Source: Glebionis coronaria (Eukaryota > Streptophyta > Magnoliopsida > Asterales > Asteraceae). From it: a stretch of 64,000 nucleotides of DNA. The stretch covers positions 102,377,237 to 102,441,236 of the forward strand of contig CM046878.1 in assembly GCA_025667525.1 (NCBI GenBank). The letters are read 5' to 3'. Shown piece after piece: positions 1-11,271 of the stretch; within the stretch, counting starts at the first letter, position 1, and each line of letters starts with the position of its first letter. The notes beneath the pieces are model-generated. The model made no database searches, had not been told where the DNA came from, and saw nothing but the letters and a program-made list of their open reading frames with translations. Position numbers and translations under genes: made by a program.

Positions 1-113
1 GTTCATCAAACCTCTTGCACTTACACCCCTCAACAAAATGACATTGCTGAAAGGAAACATAGGAACTCGCTGAATGTTATAAGGAGCCTTATGTTTCAGG
101 GGGAGGATTCCTC

Positions 114-1052
114 TTGTTTTTTTGGTCTTATTGCATTCTAACTGTTGTATACTTAATTAACAGGCTTCCCTCATCTGTCCTTAAAGGTAAATCACAATAT
201 GAAGTGGTTTATAAAAAAAAACCAAATCTCTCTCACATTAGGTGTTTTGTGTGTCTTTGTTTTTCTACTAATTTAAACAACAGTGATAAACTCACACCTA
301 GGTCTGAAAAATATGTTTTGATTGGGTACTCTTCTGGTAAAAAGACTTATAAGCTTTTAACTTTGGATACTAGATGTGTCATGTTTTCTAAGAATGTGAG
401 ATTTTGTGAAACTGTGTTTCCTTTTATAATGAAAAACAATAAAAAAGGAGGTTTAGCTGATGTTGAGACAAATGATGCTGAACACCTTTCTTTCTTTGAT
501 AATCCTACTCCTATAAGACCCAATGATGAAGAAAGAGCAACATCTATAGAGGAAGGTAGGAACCCTTTAAGCGTTGAGCGTGATTCTCAGCAAACACTTG
601 GAATGGATTCTACAACCCAACTAGATGATAACAATCTATTTGAGGGCAATGTTTTAAACACTTTGCCTAATTCTTCTGAACCAGTTCTTAATATTGAGGA
701 ACCTGTGACTGATGAGGTGACTGCTCTTACTAGGAAGTCTGGTAGAAGTATTAAGTTGCCTGCTAAGTTGAATGATTATGTTATTGATAGCAAAATTAAA
801 TATGGGATTGAAAAACATGTCAACTACTCTAGACTTAACTTTGTGAATCTTTGTTTTGCTACCACTCCTAACAAGTCTGTTGAAAATTGTACTTTTAATG
901 ATGCTATTAATGACCCTAATTGGATTGAGGACATGAATAATGAAATTGAGGCCCTCATTAGAAACAACACTTGGACCATTACTGATCTTCCTTTAGGAAG
1001 AAAGGCTATTGCAAGTGGTTGTACAAGATCAAGTATGGGGCTTCTGGGTTAA
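114..1052 (+). pseudogene. Copia integrase C-terminal region and linker to RT (degenerate)
   Basis: The reading frame opens with the end of the integrase core (VYLINRLPSSVLKGKSQYEV) and the GKR-like segment that follows it (SEKYVLIGYSSGKKTYKL). A low-complexity acidic linker follows, then the start of the RT domain (NWIEDMNNEIEAL, NNTWTITDLP). The frame is lost at about 1020, where the conserved Gly-x-Lys-Trp-Val/Tyr-Lys-x-Lys segment is damaged. It is part of the pol polyprotein, not a host gene; the leading Met is only an internal codon of that polyprotein. Confidence 0.88.
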
Positions 1053-2288
1053 TGGATAAGTATAAGCCTAGGGTTGTGGCCAAAGGGTATGGTCAGAAGG
1101 AGGGAATTGACTTTGATGAAACTTTCAGTCCTGTAGTTAAGATGGTTACTGTTAGGTGTATTATGTGCCTTTCTATGTCTAATGATTGGCCCTTGTTCCA
1201 AATGGATGTGAATAATGCCTTCTTATATGGGGATCTGGATGAGGATGTATATATGTCCTTACCCCCAGGGTTTGATAATCCAAACCCTTCTAAGGTGTGC
1301 AAGCTTAACAAGTCTCTCTATGGTCTAAAGCAAGCCCCAAGGAAGTGGAATGCCAAACTCACCACTGCCTTGGTTGAGCATGGATTTGTCCAAAGCAAAA
1401 TTGATTACTCCCTTTACATCAAACATACTAGAAACATCTTCATAATTATTCTTGTATATGTTGATGACCTTGTTGTCACTGGGAATGATTTATCTAAAAT
1501 TGAGAAGTTCAAGTGCTTTCTTAAGAATAAATTTATGATCAAAGATCTTGTTATTATGAAGTATTTCCTTGGTAAATGAGGTCTTACATAACAACTCTGG
1601 TGTGTGTATGACTCAAAGGAAGTATTGTCTTAATCTAATTCATGAGTTTGGCCTTCTTGCTGCCAAACTTGTTACCACACCCTTACTTGAGAATTGTGTC
1701 CTTGCTGTGGATGAGAGTGACTCTGATAATTTTATGATTAATGTTTTGAATTATCAAAAACTTATTGGCAAGCTCATCTATTTGACCCACACTAGACCTG
1801 ACATCTCTTATGTTGTCCAATGTCTAAGCCAGCACATGCATGCCCCTTTGTAATCTCACCTTAAGGTTGCTTTAAGGGTCATCAGATACCTAAAAGGATC
1901 TCCTGGTACTAGTATCCAAATTTACAAGGATAAACAACTTAATTTGTCTTGCTTTACTGATTCTATTGGGGCTAAGTGTTTGAAGACCAGAAGGTCTGTT
2001 TCTGGCTATTGTATGTTTCTAGGTAACACACTTGTCTCTTGGAAAAGCAAAAAACAGCCTACTGTATCTAGATCTTCTGTTGAAGCAGAGTATAGATGCA
2101 TGGCCAGTGCTACATGTGAGGTTATTTGCATTTCCAACTTGCTCAACAATCTGAACATCCCTAGTGTGTTTCCTGTGAACATGTATAGTGACAGCTCTTC
2201 AGCTATTCAAATTACTTCCAATCCTGTCTTTCATGAGAGGACTAAGCACTTTGAAGTTGATGTTCATCTTATAAGGGAAAAGGTGTAG
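1019..2288 (+). pseudogene. Copia reverse transcriptase and RNase H, frame-broken
   Basis: The RT domain lies in the first frame (1019-1579): KPRVVAKGYGQKEGIDFDET, FQMDVNNAFLYGDL, YGLKQAPRKWN and the catalytic YVDD within LVYVDDLVVTGND. A break near 1565-1580 shifts to a second frame (about 1569-1853) with the RT-RNase H connection (IGKLIYLTHTRPDISY). A TAA at 1851-1853 ends it. RNase H resumes at about 1944 (RRSVSGYCMFLG, VSRSSVEAEYRCMA, ERTKHFEVDVHLIR). The catalytic motifs are still legible, so the breaks look fairly recent compared with the LINE relic to the right. Confidence 0.92.
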
Positions 2289-2450
2289 AGTGGCATTATC
2301 AAAACCATTAAAGTTGCTTTGCTGATCAAACAATAGATTTTTTTTACCAAAGGGAATGGTTCACATCAACATTCTAAACTGTGTAAGCAGTTGGGAATAG
2401 TGGATATGTTCAAAAGATAACTCTTCAAGCTTGATAAGTTTGTGGGAGGA

Positions 2451-2793
2451 TGTTGACTTGTGAAACTTATCATGGTTTATATTTTGTGCCTTTTATGTTT
2501 TTGTTACTTGTGCATGGACGCATAGTGTCACTTGCCTATTCTCTTATTGGGTTGGTCTTGGGTCATCCGTTGAAGCCCATTGTGGCCCATGTTACTTGGA
2601 GCACATTAGAACCCTAGTAGCTGCTAGGGTTCTCACTTATCACTCATATTACACACACAACTTTGTGTACGTGTTCTCTCCTGGTTTACCAGTCGTTGTG
2701 GCTTATTGTTATGGGAGGATCTTCGTCTATCTCATCTTATCATAGATTAGGTTGAGTGTGAGTATTCATGTAGCGAGGGAAATCATATCAACC
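2451..2793 (+). repeat. Copia 3' LTR with adjoining polypurine tract
   Basis: The purine-rich run TGTGGGAGGA at 2441-2450 directly precedes TGTTGA, the usual copia LTR start. The best matching end is TCAACC at 2788-2793 (one base from the expected TCAACA), giving an LTR of 343 bp. The 5' LTR is outside the window, so the right end rests on this inverted repeat only. Inside the LTR, 2603-2632 holds a hairpin with arms AGAACCCTAG and CTAGGGTTCT. Confidence 0.65.
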
Positions 2794-3189
2794 TAATGGG
2801 GACGATTTCATCTATTTCTTTTGTATTTGTTGATTAGCATCCATTTGGGGACTAATCGTTTCTTCTGTATTTTGTTCTTGAATCTTTGAATTAATAAAAT
2901 TACCAAGGTATGGATGGTTGGGTGATAAGATCTGGTTTCTCTATTTGATTCTTCATGTTTTAACACGATTTCTACCTTGTAATCATTTTTTAGCTTCTTG
3001 CTAGTTTCTAATATATATATGTCGTTGCAAAAATAGATGAGGTTTAATTTCTTTATTGCAATTTCACGAATGTAGAAATAAAAGACGCAATTCGGGAATG
3101 TGGGAGAGACAAACACCAGGGCACACTGGGTTTACTATCAAATTTTTAAAACATTAGGACGTTCTTGAAAATGAGGTTTTTCTTTTGTC
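2794..3189. other. No recognisable feature
   Basis: AT-rich sequence between the copia LTR and the LINE relic. An ORF of 102 codons on the minus strand here shows no domain I recognise and has the composition of chance sequence. Confidence 0.5.
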
Positions 3190-5440
3190 AAAGAGTTTGA
3201 ATCATCTTTATACACCTCTTTCTGGCGTAATTCTTCTTTTATCACTTTAATCCTTTAAGTTGAAGATCTTTTGTTTATTGGAGACAATAGACCTATTGAT
3301 TTAACTGTGTCATACAAAATTAGTGGAAATGTCCTTACTAATCGTCTCTCCAAGGTCTTACCATCGGTAGTAGGTGATGTTCAAATGGCTTTTATCAAAG
3401 GATGCCATATTGTTGACCCGTCACTCATGGTTAATGAAATAATTGCTTGGGCAAAGAAACATAAGAACGTCTATTTTTTAAAGTGGATTTCGAGAAAGCA
3501 TTTGACTATTTGTCATGGCCTTTCTTATTCTCAGTTATGGAGAAAGTTAGGTTTAGTAGAAATAGGTTATATAGATTCGATCGTGTCTCGATTTCGCATT
3601 TCCTTCGGTTCTAGTTAATGGTTCCACAAATAAGGAATTTAATTTTGAAAGAGGTCTTCGCCAAAGAGACCCCTATCTCTCTTTATTTTTATTCTTTCAT
3701 TAGAAGCTCTTAACATGTACATCGTAGAAGCTACTACATTTTTAAAGCCATTAGTGAGGAAAGGTAATACTAATGTCTCACACCTACAATTCACGAAAGA
3801 TGCACTCGTTTTGGGTGAGTGGTCACTTTCTGATGCTAAAACCTCTCTCGAATCCTCACTCGCTTCCACCTTATATCTAGTCTAAACGTGAACTTTAATA
3901 AAGTGAACTTTAATAAAAGTAAATTATTTAGAATTGCGGTCTCAAACATCGCATTAAATGTCATTACCTCATCACTTGATTGTCTTGCTTATGAATTTCT
4001 TTTTTCTTACTTGGGTCTTTCCATTGGTGCTCAAATGTCAAGGATTGCTAACTAGAATCCCTTAGGCGATAGGTTACGAAAGAGGTGTTCTAAATGGAAG
4101 GCTAGCACTCTTTCTATCGGTGGACGCCTCACACTAATTAAGTTTGTCCTTGGTAGCTTGGGAGTTTATTATTTCAAAATTCAAAGCTCGTAAAAAGGTC
4201 ATTCATAAACTTGAGAGTATTCGTAAAAGGTTTTTTAGGGTAGAAACTCGGAATAAGATAAAATTTCATAGATTGCTTGAAATAAAATGACTTCCCCTCG
4301 TAAAAGTGGTGATCTTGGCATTGGTAATCTCATGAAAATAACCAATCTTTGTTAGCCATGTGGTGGAGATTGCATAAAGAAGGAAATACTATTTGGTGTA
4401 AAGTCATTCAGTTGATTCAAGGGTTCTCATGTGGCATGATTAATGTTTGTGAGCTAAAGAAATCGTCAGGTACATGGTCTTACATTATCAGTTAAAAGAA
4501 GATCTTAATTTTATTAGAATTAACTCTAGATATCATTATAAAAGAAATGAGATGACTATGAGTTTTTGGTACGATATCTGGTTAGGTAGCTCATCCCTAA
4601 TAGAGACCTTCCCACGATTATTTCGACTTGAAACGATGCCCAACTGTTGTATCTGATCATATCCCCACTTTTTTGTTTTTGTCTCTTACTCCAACAACCA
4701 ACATTGTTTGGGCCAACTATATGGTTCATCCCATGGATACATCGCCAATCATCACTGACCCACTAATCGTACTATTTTCTCTATAGACTATGATGGGTTG
4801 TCGTTCTCTTGTGCTTGTAGAAGAGCTGTTTGTCACCTGATGAACTTTTGGAGGTAAGTGACCTTCACTATATGATAATAAACCTTCATCTCTCTATGGA
4901 ACAAGATACTTGGGAATTTACGACTGAGCCATCAAGGTGTTTTAAGGTTAGCACAATGCGTAGTCATTTTAAATACGTTGATCGATACTACCTCTCAACA
5001 ATAAGATTCATTCTTCAAAAGTAAACATCATTGCTTGGTGTGTGTTTCTTCACAAGCTTCCAACTAGGGTCAACCTTGATCATCATGGGATTGACCTTGA
5101 CTTGGTTCGATACCCCATATGAAATGATGATATCGAGAAATAGAAACCCATGTTTTCATTAACCGCTTACTTGCGTGTTGCATATGGAAAGACATTTTCT
5201 CATGGTGGTAGCTCTTGGATTCCATTACAAACTTAGATGATTTGTTCTCCTTGCCTGGTCGTGTTATCATGGATTGTAAGTCGAGCCTTTCTTTGATGCG
5301 GTTGTAAGCACCTCTATTTGGTGTTTGTGGAGCTAGAGGAAAAAAGTGCTTTCTAATATCAAACAGGCTCAATAAAATCTCATTTTCAACGAGATTAAGC
5401 TTTCATCGTTCAATTGGATTATTAGTACAAGCAAACGAAA
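3190..5440 (+). pseudogene. Plant LINE (non-LTR retrotransposon) ORF2 relic: RT to zf-RVT tail
   Basis: Read across frames, the segment follows a plant LINE ORF2 in order. RT fingers and palm come first (NRPIDLTVSYKISGNVLTNR, MAFIKGCHIVD, MVNEIIAW), then a segment around 3640-3700 reading ERGLRQRDP. Next is the post-RT stretch around 4000-4180 (FSYLGLSIGA, GDRLRKRCSKWKASTLSIGG). It ends with a zf-RVT-like tail around 5030-5430. Numerous stops and frameshifts, and loss of the catalytic F/Y-x-DD box, show an old dead copy. The N-terminal endonuclease is missing, and no poly-A tail or target-site duplication could be fixed. Confidence 0.8.
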
Positions 5441-5707
5441 AGTTTCTTTATGTTGGTTTAACAATCCATATAACTTTTTATCTTCTCATTTATAATTATT
5501 CTTCCTACCATTTTTGCAGTTGTTTTATTGAAATGTCACAATCACGTAAATAAGGATAGAAAGTGAGTGAAGGAGTGACCATCGGGGATTTATAATTATT
5601 CTTCTTACCATTTTGTTAGTTGTTTTGTTGAAATGTCTTTTCAAAACGAAATGTAACTTTAAACATCAAGAATACCATTAAGTTGAAACATAATCATTAA
5701 TTTTTAA

Positions 5708-5925
5708 AACCACTCAAGGGTGGCCTAATGACAAAAAGATTTATGGTTATCACTTTAAAGTGTGTGAGGTCTCAACTTCAATTTCCACTAGTGCAAACAA
5801 CCTTGAAGTGGCTACGCCAACCTCCTGAAAAGGGAGGGCTTTACCTGGTTTGAGTCTGTGTGACGGTGTGCTCAAACCCCGTGAATTAGTCGGCCAATAA
5901 GTTAAAGATCACGATTATAAAAAAA
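5708..5925 (+). mobile_element. SINE, tRNA-derived type, with target-site duplication
   Basis: About 218 bp flanked by AATCATTAATTTTTAA (5692-5707) and AATCATTGATTTTTAA (5926-5941), a 16-bp direct repeat with one mismatch. It begins with a box-A-like GGTGGCCTAATGAC at about 5718 and has a degenerate box-B-like GAGGTCTCAACTTC at about 5767. It ends in an A-rich tail (5918-5927). This layout of Pol III promoter, body, A-rich end and long duplication is that of a plant SINE. It has no coding capacity; the subfamily was not identified. Confidence 0.78.
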
Positions 5926-5941
5926 AATCATTGATTTTTAA

Positions 5942-6709
5942 TTAACTTATCTTTGCCTCATCCTTTTCAATTGAATTCCATTTTTCACTCCTTATTTGTC
6001 TTTCATAAAATTATTAAATAAAATAAAGTTTGATAAGAATTTAGTTATCTTTCAACAATAGATAGATATTTTCAACAAACTTTTTCTTTTTTTGTTTTCG
6101 AATTTTTGGATACAAAAGTTTGCATATATTTTGTTTTTGATTTCATAGATTTTTTATTAACCGGGTTCTATTTGCTTTTCGAATTGAGTTCTCAGTTCTT
6201 TGAATCCCTCTCTTAAACCGGGATCTATATATCTCTTTTTGTAGTAGCGATAATATGTTACATATGATATAACACCAAGATGTATATTCGATTAATCTCA
6301 TAAAATGATAATAAGTATTTGTGTACGTCTATCACAATAAGCGAGATGAAATAAATATACATGACTCAACGTTATCGATCATAACGTTTTATTCCAGAAA
6401 AAACAAAAATTCGTTACGTACAATATAAACCTTAGTTTCTCTTTCGAATGTCCACTACTTCTATTCATTTACTAATTCCAAATTATAACATAGTTATAGT
6501 GTCCTCACTCACATAATCATATTCAACAAATATTTTTCAAATAGTGGCCGGTGGGACGGACCAATCAAAAGCTAGGAATCAGCCATCTTGGCCCCATGGA
6601 CGGTGCCAGCTCAAATTCTCTATACATAAGTCCATTGTTAGCCACATACTAAATCAACCAGCTTAAAAAATAAAACAAAAGGTTACATTTAAAATTTGAA
6701 ATTATGCAC
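5942..6709. promoter_or_regulatory. Upstream region of the aquaporin gene
   Basis: AT-rich, gene-free sequence between the SINE and the TATA box of the aquaporin gene. No other coding or element signature was seen. It should contain the TIP promoter, but I could not assign individual elements with confidence. Confidence 0.4.
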
Positions 6710-6717
6710 TATATAAG
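6710..6717 (+). promoter_or_regulatory. TATA box of the aquaporin gene
   Basis: TATATAAG lies 105 bp upstream of the aquaporin start codon, a normal distance for a plant Pol II core promoter with a leader of roughly 70-80 nt. Assigned from sequence and position only. Confidence 0.65.
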
Positions 6718-6821
6718 CCTTTGTTGTATCATCAACAAATCACAACTTAAGCAAAGTCAATCATCACATTTCTTTTGACTTTTAGTGCTTCTTTCTCCTA
6801 AGAAAAAAACAGTTCTTAAAA

Positions 6822-8098
6822 ATGGTTAAGTTGGCATTTGGTAGCATTGGTGACTCTTTCAGTGGTGCTTCAATCAAGTCTTACTTGGCTGAGTTCATTG
6901 CCACTCTTCTTTTCGTGTTTGCCGGTGTCGGCTCAGCTATTGCTTTCGGTATGATGTTTTGTCGATCTTGAGCTAAAACGTTACAAAATATTCTTGCAAA
7001 AAACTTAAACTTACCCGAGAACTTGTGTAAACTAGTCTCAGTGGTTTTAGAGTGAGTTTGGCGTATTTATATACTCGTTGGCTAAATCGAGTTTGGCGTA
7101 TTTGTATACCCTATACATTTAGTCTAAAGACTAGTTCAGCAACTTCAGCAAATATATGTTCCACATAATTTCAACTACAACATGGAAAAGTTGATGGCAT
7201 ATTTTTCACATGTTAAGTTTTGGAAAGACCATGTTTACCTAAAAAGTGTCATTTTCATATGAGTGATATAATTACAAACAAATGAAAAAAGTGTTAATAA
7301 TGTTTAAGATAAGTTAAACAACAATTTTATTCAGACATATAATGATTTTCATGATTCTTTTGCAGGCAAGCTCACAAACGATGCAGCACTAGACCCTGCT
7401 GGGCTAGTCGCAATCGCTATAGCCCATGCACTTGCACTTTTTGTTGGTGTGTCCATGGCAGCTAACATCTCTGGTGGACATTTGAATCCTGCTGTCACCT
7501 TCGGTTTGGCTATTGGTGGTAACATCACTATCCTTACCGGTCTATTTTACTGGATTGCCCAATTGCTTGGTTCCACTGTTGCATGCTTCCTCCTACAATT
7601 CGTTACCGGTGGCTTGGTAAGTTTTTCATAGAAGCATAGTGATAAAATATTACTACTATGATTATATAGTATCGTTTGGTTCAAAATCTTGGATGCCTAC
7701 TTATATACTATGGTATTGAACAGGCTGTCCCAACACACGGAGTTGCTGATTGCATGAATGCTCTTCAAGGAGTTGTGTTTGAGATCATCATAACTTTTGC
7801 TCTAGTTTACACGGTATATGCAACCGCAGCTGACCCTAAGAAGGGATCTCTTGGAACCATTGCACCAATTGCCATTGGATTCATTGTTGGAGCCAACATT
7901 TTGGCTGCTGGACCTTTCAGCGGTGGATCAATGAACCCCGCTCGATCATTTGGACCTGCTGTCGTTAGTGGAGACTTCTCCCAAAACTGGATATACTGGG
8001 TCGGCCCATTGATCGGTGGTGGTTTGGCTGGACTCATCTATGGTGATGTTTTCATTGGATCATACGAGGCACTTCCAGCCGCCGGAGACTATGCTTAA
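6822..8098 (+). CDS. TIP2: Delta-type tonoplast intrinsic protein (TIP2 aquaporin), 3 exons
   Basis: Exons are 6822-6948, 7366-7616 and 7724-8098 (TAA 8096-8098), all junctions GT-AG, joining in frame to a 250-residue protein, the family's usual length. It is a six-helix major intrinsic protein of the vacuolar membrane, passing water and, in this subgroup, ammonia. Visible hallmarks: N-terminus [23 protein letters not shown] boxes at residues 83-85 and 197-199; selectivity-filter residues His63, Ile185, Gly194 and Arg200, the TIP2 signature; His131 in loop C, which in Arabidopsis TIP2;1 is part of the extended ammonia filter; and C-terminal DYA. No stop, frameshift or missing key residue was seen. 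It is the only evidently intact host gene here, enclosed by element relics on both sides. The start is supported by the TATA box and by family alignment from memory. Confidence 0.97.
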
Positions 8099-8600
8099 TT
8101 AAGAACCTATTTTCTGTTTCACTTTGTTTCTTTTGCTTCATCAATCATGCTTAAGGGTCGAGGGTGTAATATCCTCATGGTTTGAACTTTTACACTGTCT
8201 TATTGGTTTTTTCCTTTGAGAATATGCCATGCTTGCAAATTCGAAATGAGAAAAAGTGTTCATATGATCAACTAGTAGTGTTCTTATTTATTTTGCCATT
8301 AACCTTTTGTGTCAAATTTATTTAATAACCTTTCAATGACTATATTAACTCATCATAATTAAGAAAGTCATCCAACCGGACCAACAAACTAATTAAAACG
8401 TAAACTTATCTAACGAACCACACAGACCAAATCGAAAGCACATCCAGAAAAATTTGTAATTTTAACAAGTTCAATGAACTATATCTTCATGTAGGAATAA
8501 TTTAATAACCTTATTAATTGTTCGTGTATGGTTCCGGATAGTGTCCGGAGATCATACCAATCAGCGGTCTATACCGGAAGATGGACATAGAAGCATGGAC
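8099..8600. other. 3' flank of the aquaporin gene
   Basis: Holds the TIP 3' UTR, probably to about 8300, then AT-rich sequence up to the gypsy LTR. No gene or element was recognised. Confidence 0.5.
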
Positions 8601-11271
8601 TGTAAAATTCGTATTTAAATCCTCGAATATTAAATACGCAGTCTCAGTTTATTTAAATACTACAATAAAATAATTATTCAGAAAATAATTATTAAGTTCA
8701 GAAAATATTACATATGTATTATTCATTATAAAAAAATAATTAAATGTTAACAATAAGTACACAGCCTCAATTTTAATAAGTTCGTGACGTAATTATTTAT
8801 TCAGAAAATAATTCAGAAAATAACTATTCCGTATTACGTACGTATTTATCTCACTCAAATAAAAAAAATATATGACGGGTTTTAAAAACGAACACGGAAG
8901 TTAAACTAAGCGAAACGAAAAATTAAGTATGCATTTGGGCCGCGGCTAAATAAAAGAAAAAGGAAGGAGTTTGGGCTTTGAGCCCACTACCACTACTAAA
9001 CACAAATTATACGGGGTTCCCTTTCACAAACAAACAGTAAAGAAAAAAAAACAAAGATATTAGGGTTGTTGGCTCCTTGTTTCCTGCCGACACAAAAGAC
9101 CCTAAAAAAACAAAGAAAAAAAGGCCGCCGGCTGAGAACAACAACAAAGAGGTTTCGGGTTTGATTTTCGTCCTTGATTTGTGTGTATGCGACATCCCTT
9201 TATCAAGCTTACAATGGTAATCATCTATTACCCTTTAAATTCTGTTTATATCACGATTTAGTAGTTAAATTTATACAAACGAATCTATAATGAATAAGGG
9301 CGTCGGGTTTTTTTTGCTCTGGTCAGGAAAACCGAGACTATAAGGTCTCGGTGTGGTGAATGTTGGCCAGCCGTGACCCATACAGGGCGGCTTGGTGTCG
9401 GGTCTTTCAGCCGTAGCCAAAACGAACATACAGGGGGGTGTTTGGCTGTTAAAATAGTGAGTAACCCGAACCAGCAGGGGTGTTTGGGGTTACTCGCTGT
9501 AAGGGGGTGTTTGGGTGTGTCAAACAAGTGGGAAAATAATACTAACAGTGGGAAGAATACAAACAGTGGGAAGAGACAAGAAAACAGTGGGAACCGTACT
9601 ATAAATCAGTACATAGAATTGGGACAGAAATAGTGAGTTTTATTTTAAGTTTAGCGACGGTTTAGTGACACAAATTTCCGTCGCAGAATTGTTATTGACA
9701 ATTTTTAAATATCAGCTTTTAGTCACACAGTTTTTAGTGACAGTTTTTTGGTCGCTAATTCATATAGGCAGATTTTATATATTTTGTTTAATTGTTTTAG
9801 TGCGACCGAGAAGGGGTATCTCGGTAGGCTCGGGATATAGTTTAAACATTAAAAAGGAAGATTTTAAATTATACCTTTTATTACTTACTTTTATAAATGT
9901 TTTAATTGTATATTTAAATGAATTAAATTAAAATAGTTTTATAATATTTAAAAAGGTATAATTTTATTATAGAAATTAAAAACGATTTAGAAAACTTTCT
10001 ATTTTTAGCAGGGTTACCTATTATAGTATTAATATCACGTCAGAATACGTTTGTACCGTAATTAATAGTAGGTCGATAATACATTAAAAAAAATTATGAG
10101 AAAGATCAGATTTATTAGTTAACATACGTAAAGAAGTTCAGAAATAAATAAATAAATGAGAAGCCGATAAGATCAGTGAATTAAATAAAGATCAGATAAC
10201 GTATTTGCGTCTATTATTATTATTGTAGCTTCCGTGAAGCCCGAGTAGTGTTCGTCCAGTCTTCCTTCAGTTAGTTACTGGACAAGAGGTACAGATTTCC
10301 CGTCCTTTCAGTAAGGACTTCCCTTCTATGCATGATTAGGATTTCCCTTCTGCAGCCAAATGTTTTTCCCAGTACATGTTATAAATTATCTGAAATTATT
10401 TAGAGCATTATATACAAGCATGACCAGTCAGTAGTACTAGTTACGGAGGTACCGTAACCATGACACTTGAGGCACCGGTGTCATGACTCACCTACGGGAG
10501 AGTGATATCCCGCAGCGTTCCACTCAGTTCAGTTTGTCCATTTTATCAGTATTATTAGTGGGGCGTATGGATGCATCCTAGGCTATCAGTTTACAGTTTA
10601 TCAGGTGAATGTGGTGTGTGCTCTACATCCTTCACATTGGAGCTGATCCCTCCATCCAGCACATGTTTTAGAGGTCACCCCTCCATAGCTTGACGAGGTC
10701 ACTCCTCCAATTATTCATGCAACTGTTTTTATAGCACATGACCTATATAAGCTCTTGGCAATTAAAATACATTAAATACATGTTTTCAGACTTAACAAAG
10801 AGCACTTCAGCTTTATTATTTATAAATCAGACTTTTCAGATTATACACAGATTTCCGTTGCGACTTTACTTATCAGTCTTACAGCTTCAGTATTGTATCA
10901 TTGCTTCATTTCAGTATTTTTTATCATGCTTTGTATCCGTTCACTGAGCGTTATGCTCAGCTGTAGTTCCTTTCATGTTCTAACGGCAGGTACATCAGGA
11001 CGTTCTTAGGATTCTAAGAGCATGCGTATTGGATGGAAGCTATCCAGACTTCTTACTTTATGCACTTCTTACATTATTATGCTTATCTGGATATTGTTTA
11101 GTGCTTTCCTTCAGTATTTACTTTTCATGTTTTGAGCTTATGTTTGGATTACCGATGTTTGATTCTGGTATTTCCTTTATGGTTAGTTAATGTTTTAGGA
11201 CATTTACCTTATGCTTTGATGACACGCCATAAATACACGTAACGGTCCACTTGTCCAAGTGGGGTGTTACA
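8601..11271 (+). repeat. 5' LTR of the Tekay-like element, 2,671 bp, with PBS at 11276-11287
   Basis: Starts TGTAAAATTC and ends GGTGTTACA, giving the inverted ends TGTAA/TTACA. The primer-binding site TGGTATCAGAGC follows after four bases and is complementary to the 3' end of initiator methionine tRNA. A related LTR lies at 27094-29614 on the other strand and shares features such as the segment around GACCGAGAAGGGGTATCTCG (about 9803). Several ORFs of 60-90 codons in the LTR are chance. Confidence 0.88.

Larger units (their letters stand above)
1..2793 (+). mobile_element. Ty1/copia LTR retrotransposon, 3' half, degenerate
   Basis: The 3' half of a copia element enters from the left edge. 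The visible order is integrase C-terminal part, reverse transcriptase, RNase H, polypurine tract and 3' LTR, which is the copia order (integrase before RT). The pol frame is broken several times, near 1020, 1570 and 1852, so the element cannot make its own proteins. The 5' LTR, gag, protease and integrase core lie outside the window. The copia assignment is secure; the lineage was not determined. Confidence 0.93.
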
